DNA of 64,000 nt, taken from positions 1,054,001-1,118,000 of the forward strand of contig JAAXNY010000017.1 in assembly GCA_013420905.1 (NCBI GenBank). The letters run 5' to 3'. Shown here in pieces: positions 57,119 to 64,000 of the stretch. A program made the translations under genes and the position numbers. Position 1 is the stretch's first letter. Every line of letters starts with the position of its first letter. The notes beneath the pieces were generated by a model. It was not told the origin of the DNA, did no database searches, and saw only the letters and a program-made list of their open reading frames with translations. Origin of the DNA: Collybia mongolica. Lineage: Eukaryota; Basidiomycota; Agaricomycetes; Agaricales; Clitocybaceae.

Positions 57119-60106
57119 AGGGGATTGTAGTTCATCATCGATAGTGAAACGAACAGTTAACGAGGGACGCATAGGATAGCGACCTATCGTGAATGGCACG
57201 AGAAAGGATAGCAGATATGGTGGAATGAGGAATGAGGAGACTTTCCGGTGATATATGGGTGAGAAGCGGGAGAACAAGTACGAGCATGCCTTCCGAGGCG
57301 GGGATAGCGTCGTTCTGCAGGTCCGTGTAAAATGCGACATCAACACTTTATAGCTGTTCAAAAGAACCTGGGAGACAGGCCTAGACAGAGAAAATAAACA
57401 GTTGAGACTTATCATAAAGGCTAAGGCCCGAGGACCATCGTATATGGGCAAGGATGATGTCCGATATCAAGCCTTCCAGTGGGTCCATGCAAACTTTTAT
57501 CAATGATCATGGAGTGTTGGTTTTTGTGTGTAGCTAATATAGGAAATCCGTGAGTATTGCTGATTGCATAGGCCAGAATATAAAACGGTTGTCGCAGAAT
57601 TCGGGGGAATTTCACAGGATCTGTTTCCATCGAGAGCATATGTGACTAAGCGCCCAGCTGTCTGTTTGAGGAAGTATCACCACCTCTTGAGAAACGTTTC
57701 AGAAAATTCTCGTCATGATTTCTGGAGGCTGACCTTGTGATAGGTTGATGAAGCCATTTCTCAGCTCGGATCCACCGGTTGGGGCCTGAATGTGGGTACA
57801 AACATTAAGGAATAACTTGCATTGGGCATAATAAGTCGTGGCTGGATGGACAGGACGAGAAGGCCTGGGGACTCGGAGTCAAATTTTCAAAGTTCAACTC
57901 ACTGCGCGTCCTCGGACCCCTTCTCGGCAGAGACACGGAGTTTTTCATTGCGACGTTTCTCAATGCACATGGCGAATTTGTATCTTTACCTTTGTTCTAC
58001 CCCAGCGGTACCTGTGTACCGCTTTTTTTAGGCTTTCACAAGTGGGATATCCCCTTTGCATCGTCTCTGAAATAAATCCACAACATCATAGCGCTATTTG
58101 AAATTCCGAATTGCATAAAGTTTGGGCAATGCTCCACACGTCGACAGTCATGTTATTGGTATGCAGCACGCCAAAGCACGCCATTACCACCTCTGGAAAT
58201 GGGACGATCCCTCCCCTTCACAATGAGATGCGACCGGCACTTTGGGGCATGAAAGGTAGTCGCAGAAACTGATTGGGAGCGGGTCTGTAGCATGGTTTAG
58301 TTAGAGATGTTGAAAGGGGGGGAGGGGATAGCTATTGCTTCGGGGAGGGTTAACTAACAGGTGATGTACAATGGTGTCCGGCGACATATACTGGTCCCTG
58401 TATTTCAGCTACCTTGACAGGCGAGGGATCTGATAACCTGAGGGTTTGATTTATAGATGATCTTAACTAGTATACTCGCACTTCGGGAAATACAAGGACT
58501 TCGGGAAATACAAGGAAGCGGATGATTTTAATTCGTATCGACGGTACTACTGTGAATGACTAACCTGTATGGTATTGTTATAAAGCTTAAGGGTCTCAAA
58601 AACAATGTGCAGGTTAATAATACAGAAGAAACCTGCGGTACTCAGCGTTAGAGTTTAACGCCATATAACTGCTTCCTTTGATATGGCAACAGTCCTAATT
58701 CCTATTGTATGGCATTCTTCTATGCGGATGGTATTTTCAACCTGCCTAACATATCGCATATTGTTGTACCAAGAGGCGCAGGTATATGGTGGGTAATACT
58801 TTCGAAAGTCGGTATCGATTTTGGGGAACTAATTCATCTACGTCTTGAAACGTGTGCTGATGAATGTATAGCGCGCAAAATTGTGGAAGGGTGATTGTTT
58901 TGGCTCCGAGAGGACAAGTTATGTAAATGTGGAACAACTGACGGTCCCTTTTCTGGAACAAACACTCTTCGACAATGTCATAGTTCAGGGGCGGTGCATC
59001 GAGAACCAGTATTAGGGACCGATGAGCTTAAGGCCAGCGTCGCGCGAGTGCTTCATGCATGTAGGAGAGATTATTGTCGAGATAGGGCTTGATGAGTGTC
59101 TGAGATGCAGTGGCACGGGAGGAGATCTGCTTGGATTGAGGGCAGGATTAGGATTTGTGATTGATTCCTAGTAGATGTGGCAGCTCGGGCACGGTTTACG
59201 ATGCTTCATGAGTCGAGTGTCACTTGTTATATTGTCGACCCTTTCAACAGTACAGTCACGTAATTCATCATCGGGGTGAAGTGCTGCTCTGTTTGTCGGG
59301 TGGACAAAGGTTGATGGGATGTCGATGTAGGGATGTATCCACCTTTTCCAGTCTCTGTGAGATGCTTCATGTTTTTTTCCTGACTTGGTACCCCCGGCCC
59401 AGTCATCCATTTTTGTATTCATACTTTCTTGCGCATCGTTCCATGCCTCCTTCCCTGCACGCTGCACACATCCTCTTGTGGTGGCGAATAAAGACTTCTA
59501 GTGTTGTTTGCTTGTATTTCCCGGTGAGCGCGATAGGTACGAGCCGTAAAAAATGGATGTGTTCACGGGCCATGACTGAGTACTGAAGGAGCGGGTCATG
59601 CTTACCTGGCTGTATTATGATATAGCCGAGGGGTTTCGTGACGTTTGCAGTGGTGGGGCAGAGGAAGGGGGTAAGGGAAATTCGAGTGCCACACAGTTTG
59701 TTTGAATTGGTGGCACCCGTCCATGGCCACGAGTATCATCTGATCTGTGTGGCTGGCACGCGCTTTGGTTTGGTGAACACCGAAAAATGTCAAAGCGCAT
59801 ATGTTGAAGGTAATTAGTGTGTCGGTCAAATCGTCTGATGTTAAAAGTTGGGACGAACAAAGTAATCAAACGCGTTCGTAAGGGATATGGCATTCATGGC
59901 TGTCGAAGTGTACAGTAAAACTAACAACATAAGATAAATATAAAGATAATGATAAAGATGATATGCCATGATGATGCTATGTGATGGCTCGATGTGATGG
60001 TGACAGTACAGGATGTAGGAAGATACTAAGACGTAGATATTGTGTTGAATGAGGAATGATTGAGCAGACATGGGTGTCGATGGGTGAGGTAACCTACTCG
60101 TCAAAG
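57119..60106. other. Intergenic, no supported gene
   Basis: Only short open frames. The minus-strand frame 57451-57119 is open to the edge of the KDZ insertion, so it might be a relic of a gene hit by it, but no domain is visible. Minus-strand frame 59467-59168 (MQRAGKEAWNDAQESMNTK) is open for 99 codons, unrecognised. Confidence 0.35.
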
Positions 60107-60160
60107 TTAGGGGTTGATAGTGGGAGTTCAAAGGCCAATTTGTGGGCAGCCGACGTGAGT

Positions 60161-60613
60161 CTATGCGCCAAAACCTGCAGATATCTCTCCAAATTCAATT
60201 TGAAACCCTTCAAAAGTGGAGAAGTCCGAAAGATCCTCGATGTCAAATTGACCCGCATCGTGAGCGGCGAAGCCAATGCCATGCAAGCCGAAGTCGATTT
60301 GTGGCGCGTTCTGTGCGAGGTCGACGGTCGATGGCGAATCCTGGTGAATCGTGACGTCAAAAAAGAAGATATCAACCACTAGGAATCGGGGACATACGCC
60401 TTGGATTGTGAGCGTCTGGTCTCTTACTGTAGCGGTGTGGCGAACGTGTGTCTGGAATTCTGCCCTCCGCTCTCGCCTTTCCTTTTTCGCCTTCCTCGTC
60501 TTCCTGACTGCTTTGGGATCACCCCTTCGGAATCGTGCTAGATGAATTGCAGCTTTCCTTCGAGAGCTCACTGATTTAGGTATGTGGGCGGGTTCGTGGC
60601 TCGAAAGTATCAT
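60161..60613 (-). CDS. Unknown small protein, weakly supported
   Basis: Open frame of 150 codons beginning MILSSHEPAHIPKSVSSRR with a Lys/Arg-rich first third. A TATATATA stretch lies about 55-65 bp upstream (60667-60674). An antisense frame on the plus strand (60056-60382, KILDVKLTRIVSGEANAMQ) overlaps it and is equally plausible by composition. An intron (GTATGT at about 60393 to CACCAG) is possible. I cannot decide the strand with confidence. Confidence 0.3.
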   Translation of the reverse strand: MILSSHEPAHIPKSVSSRRKAAIHLARFRRGDPKAVRKTRKAKKERRERRAEFQTHVRHTATVRDQTLTIQGVCPRFLVVDIFFFDVTIHQDSPSTVDLAQNAPQIDFGLHGIGFAAHDAGQFDIEDLSDFSTFEGFQIEFGEISAGFGA

Positions 60614-61508
60614 GATATGGTTGTGGTTTAAGCTGTGGAGTTTGCCGAGAAAAGCCAGCCGATGCGATATATATATGGGTCACTATTTGTTTGTTTCTCC
60701 GTTGGCCACGGACACGTTCCATTCACAATGTACGGACGTCGGACACGATAGATGTCGGAGTGGCTTTTTTCGAGTGCTATATTTAGAGATCCCTCCGGGC
60801 TATGCACAAAGTCAAAGCGAGATAAACTGTTTCAACTATTCACAGGTTGTTAAAGTGCATTAGAAGACTGTCTGACATTTGGTTTTGCAATGAGCATCAT
60901 AGTCAGGGGTCATGAAATGAAATGTCAGTGAACCAACCACGAACACTCGCGCAAAATCGAAAAAACGGACTTGTAGACAAACAGCCATGAACAAGCAGGA
61001 CCATCTAGGCAAATTCCGGCTCCGGAATGGTGCTTGTCGCCAAAGCGCGCAACATACACAGAGTATCTCTGTATCAATTACGAACTGCATAACCTTCCGG
61101 TTTCTACCTTCTCGATTTCATAGCGTTCATCACGAGACAACATCCACTATATCCAGCTCAAAAATAATGTAATGATCGTATGCAGGGGTATGACAATGCT
61201 CAAAGCTCATACTCCTGTCAGACCTTATATTGTGCTCCTACAACTCGTACTCATGTGGTGTAGGCACTCCCAGTCAAGCAATCCAATGAAGTATAGAACT
61301 TTCAGTTTCTTGATATTATTTATAACGTGATTTTCGTAATGTATATCGTCTCAATGTTCGAAGAAAAGTCCTCATATGTTTTTCAATCTTCAAGGGGATG
61401 GAGGTGTCGCCTGAACGGAAAAAAATCACATATACATCATGATCATGGTTTCATCCAAGGCTCATTGTCGATCATCTACATCGCCGGCGGTACAGATCAA
61501 TCAGGTCT
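60614..61508. other. Intergenic, no supported gene
   Basis: No ORF above 95 codons, no domain and no splice structure recognised. Confidence 0.4.
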
Positions 61509-62958
61509 CTAATCAGAAAACTCGTAATCTTCCTGATCTGGGATTCCTAGTTCGGAAGTACTTTGGTAGAAGATATGCATACTTAGCCCTCCAGCCTCCT
61601 GGTATTTTCGGTAGTGAGTGACGTAACGCGCGTGTACTGCTTCAAACCCTGGACTACAATAACAAATGACTTTAAAATACCTAAAATTGTGGGTTTGATG
61701 GTCCCGTTGGTTAACATGAGAATCGACCATGTCAAGGAAGGCAGCGAATGCCTCTGGCTTCAGGGAGAACCCGGCATTGACGAGCTTCGGAAGCACTCCG
61801 TCGTCGATGCTCCGGATAGCAGAGGTAGGAAGGGTCCAAGAGACGGCAAATTCTGTCGTCGTTGTGATATGATGGAACAAAGAGTGAAGCGTAGAACTGT
61901 CAATGTCGTCTTCATTTGGTTCCTCCTCGTAAACTTTAAATATTTTTATGGAACAATGTGAGCGGGCAATGAGGGACGTCAGGGGCAAAGGAGGGACCTC
62001 GGAAGCCGTAATTGATAGAGATTCCAGGGATGGTATCACAATCGGGTTTAGAAAAGTATCCCAGTCAAGGTCAAAGTATGCTGCAAGGTAGAGTGACTTG
62101 AGGACAGGAAGAGTGATCTGTGGGAATGTGGGGACCCCACCAATGTCGCTGATTTTGAAATTACAAGACGCGAGGGATGGGCAGCACCGCCATATGTCGT
62201 ATATAGTCAAAGGGGGAAGGGCCATTACTTTGATGCTTATTGCTTCTAACCTCGACCAAGGAAGCAAGATAAGAGGGGGGATATACTTATCGTATTCCAG
62301 TCTGTACGTGACGCTCCGAAGCTTTGGAGCAGCTTTGAAAGGCGAAGTAATATAAGCAGGTATGGGGAGTTTGATAGAAGTGATTGATAAGGAGAGTTCC
62401 TCTAAGGCGGTAAACGTATCCGGAGGGAGGATCTAGTAGACAGCAAAGTGTATTTTGGGAGATCTCAGAAAGCGATAGCGTGGAGAACCGTTCTGGGTAT
62501 CCAAAAATAATATCCGACACAGGCTCGATGCTCCCGAATACCGTCAACGAAACGGGAGAATTGATGCGTTCCAGGATAAATGTAAGCAGACCCTGAACGG
62601 CCCTCTTAAAACCATCTGCACTGCGAAAATTGCGGGGCGATCCCAAGCGAAGACCCCGATCGTTGTATACACCCATGGAGAGCCGATGCCGGCCTGGTCC
62701 CAAGCGACCAACCGTGATTTTGCTCCAAATTGGGGGTGAATTCCACAAGATCTGCCTCCAGCGTGAACAGACGTGACCTAAGATCCAAGGGTACCTGTCA
62801 TCTGGTATCGGTAGTACAACTTGGTCCCCACAAACGATCCTGAAGATATCACTCATGATCTCAGGTGGCTGATCTCGCGTTTTGTCAAGCAGGTCGATTT
62901 CCCTCCAGCTAACCGTTTGCAGGGTGAGTGGCGTGCGCAACGCGTCCGTCTCTGGCAT
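61509..62958 (-). pseudogene. F-box/LRR-type protein, probable frameshift
   Basis: Starts at 62958 (MPETDALRTPLTLQTVSW). An F-box-like segment follows (QPPEIMSDIFRIVCGDQV, then ILGHVCSRWRQILWNSPPIW), as in the large basidiomycete F-box family that selects targets for ubiquitination. The second half has leucine-rich repeat character (EELSLSITSIKLPIP, LPVLKSLYLAAYFDLDWD, PSLESLSITASEVPPLPL) and ends at 61509. The two halves are in different frames; the change is needed at about 62436, between SEISQNTLCCLL and ILPPDTFTALEEL. No good donor for an intron is visible, so a small indel is the likely cause. Confidence 0.65.
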
Positions 62959-63785
62959 GAAGTACCTAAGGCTATCTTGTTAGCAGAAATTTGGGAGAGG
63001 TGGAGGTCAACGTACAAATCAGCTGAACGTAAGTTCTATGTAATTGTAGTTGAGAATGCGTCCTGTACCAAGAGAACAGACGGTGGGAAAAATGCACCGC
63101 CATTTATAACGCACGGACCATGTGCCATGGTGCCGCGTGTCGTCAGACTAAGTTTAGTTTTGCGAAGCGGGTGAGTAATGGCGTTATGTTTTTGCACTGG
63201 ACATGTGGCAATATTAGCGTACTGGGATTGAATCATCGGAGATAGTTCACGTAACATGGATGGATTTCAGTGGGAGGGTATTAAAAGATGTATTGTGGAG
63301 ATGAATTGATGATATTGGATGATGTGAGCCGTTCGGAGGGCTTGCAAAGGCCTGTTCTGACGCACCCTTTATTACAGGATAGGGAGTGCTGCTGGGTGTT
63401 CTGCCTAAATATTATAGAGTGCTTTCCCATACCCATACGAGACTCATATTATGCAATAGCAGCATGAATTTTGCGTGTCGACAAACGGACGACGCATGAG
63501 GCTTGAGAAGTAGATTAACGGTTAAATGAGGCTCTCTCAGAAGGACGCAACCTCACCTGACCCAGCCATAAAAATCCCCATTAATCGAAACACGAACTGC
63601 TCACCGAGGCGATCTATTTTTGGAGCAGGTGTATATGTGCGCTCATAGATTGCCTCTATTGTACCTATTGAAGCGCCTAATAGCTAACCCTTAAGCTTAT
63701 TACAAACATTTTCAAGGAAACAGTAAAATATACAGACGGACTACAAAGTACAGACGTCAAAAAGTTCCAGTTTTAACCCTCAAAC
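62959..63785. other. Intergenic, no supported gene
   Basis: Nothing supported beyond promoter-like A/T-rich stretches. The plus-strand frame 62821-63174 is mostly antisense to the F-box gene. Confidence 0.4.
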
Positions 63786-64000
63786 TCAAAAAGAAAACAC
63801 ACTTCCAGGAGGTACCAAATCTAATAGGTCGTCCTGCTGGAGCTCCCTAATGAGTTGGGCATTCTCTCTCATATCCAAATCCTGTTCCTTGGACCAGTCA
63901 ATCTGATCGTCAATATGCCAATTATATATAGCAAAGATTCTCGTCGAGCCGCCTGGGCTCTTCCCTCGTTCCCGAAGCATCTCCAGATGCGCTTTGAGAG
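63786..64000 (-). CDS. Unknown protein, C-terminal end (runs off right edge)
   Basis: Open frame entering from the right edge: LKAHLEMLRERGKSPGGS, then RIFAIYNWHIDDQIDW, RENAQLIRELQQDDLLDL and the stop at 63786. Open for the whole 215 bases with balanced composition. I do not recognise the family with certainty. Start and most of the gene are outside the window. Confidence 0.55.
   Translation of the reverse strand, partial: LKAHLEMLRERGKSPGGSTRIFAIYNWHIDDQIDWSKEQDLDMRENAQLIRELQQDDLLDLVPPGSVFSF

Noticed and set aside
60056..60382. Plus-strand frame as a gene
   Set aside because: Reasonable composition but no domain, promoter or splice support; kept only as an alternative to the overlapping minus-strand frame.

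Overview
The window is eukaryotic and fits a filamentous basidiomycete, most likely an Agaricomycete. Nearly every gene I could resolve is cut by short GT..AG introns of about 45-60 nt, intergenic spaces are small, and the mobile elements are ones typical of mushroom-forming fungi: KDZ transposons with a CxC2 cysteine cluster, a chromovirus, a hAT element and DUF6532-like repeats. I saw no tRNA, rRNA or CRISPR array.

Layout. 1-10.2 kb is mostly host genes: the 3' part of an unknown gene (minus strand), PCNA with a very large loop insertion (3.1-4.5 kb), a short secreted tyrosinase (5.0-6.3 kb, minus) and an acetamidase-type amidase with one frameshift (8.0-10.2 kb). 10.3-18.5 kb is a pile-up of elements: two inverted DUF6532-like elements stand tail to tail, and a 3.5 kb hAT element with a perfect 8-bp target duplication sits at their junction. 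20.0-26.3 kb is an almost complete Ty3/Gypsy chromovirus on the minus strand. 26.3-27.0 kb is a remnant end of a KDZ element. 27.0-33.8 kb holds a 5'-truncated purine-cytosine permease, a short-chain dehydrogenase and a secreted pectate lyase.

The most striking region is 35.7-57.1 kb. It contains two KDZ transposons, one nested in the other. The outer one (35724-57111) is bounded by the 7-bp duplication GCCTCGG. The inner one (44612-55569) is bounded by the 7-bp duplication TACCCAG and lies inside the outer element's transposase gene; joining the flanks restores the reading frame exactly. Each element carries the same five genes in the same relative order and orientation: B (homeodomain-like WFNN protein), C (RNase H1 N-terminal/viroplasmin-like domain), A (small basic-region protein), D (WF-box helical protein) and the KDZ transposase. 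Because the two elements point in opposite directions, the region reads B-C-A-D-KDZ then KDZ-D-A-C-B. The inner transposase is an uninterrupted 10-exon gene; the outer one is broken by the insertion and by a TGA codon.

57.1-64 kb is gene-poor: a poorly supported ORF, an F-box/LRR-type gene that probably has a frameshift, and the 3' end of a gene that leaves the window on the right (minus strand).

Four unrelated elements (hAT, DUF6532-like, chromovirus gag, outer KDZ) each carry an in-frame TGA where CGA is the most economical ancestor. This suggests C-to-T decay at CpG sites in repeated DNA. Domain assignments are from my reading of motifs, not from searches, and exon borders were set by eye with frame arithmetic.
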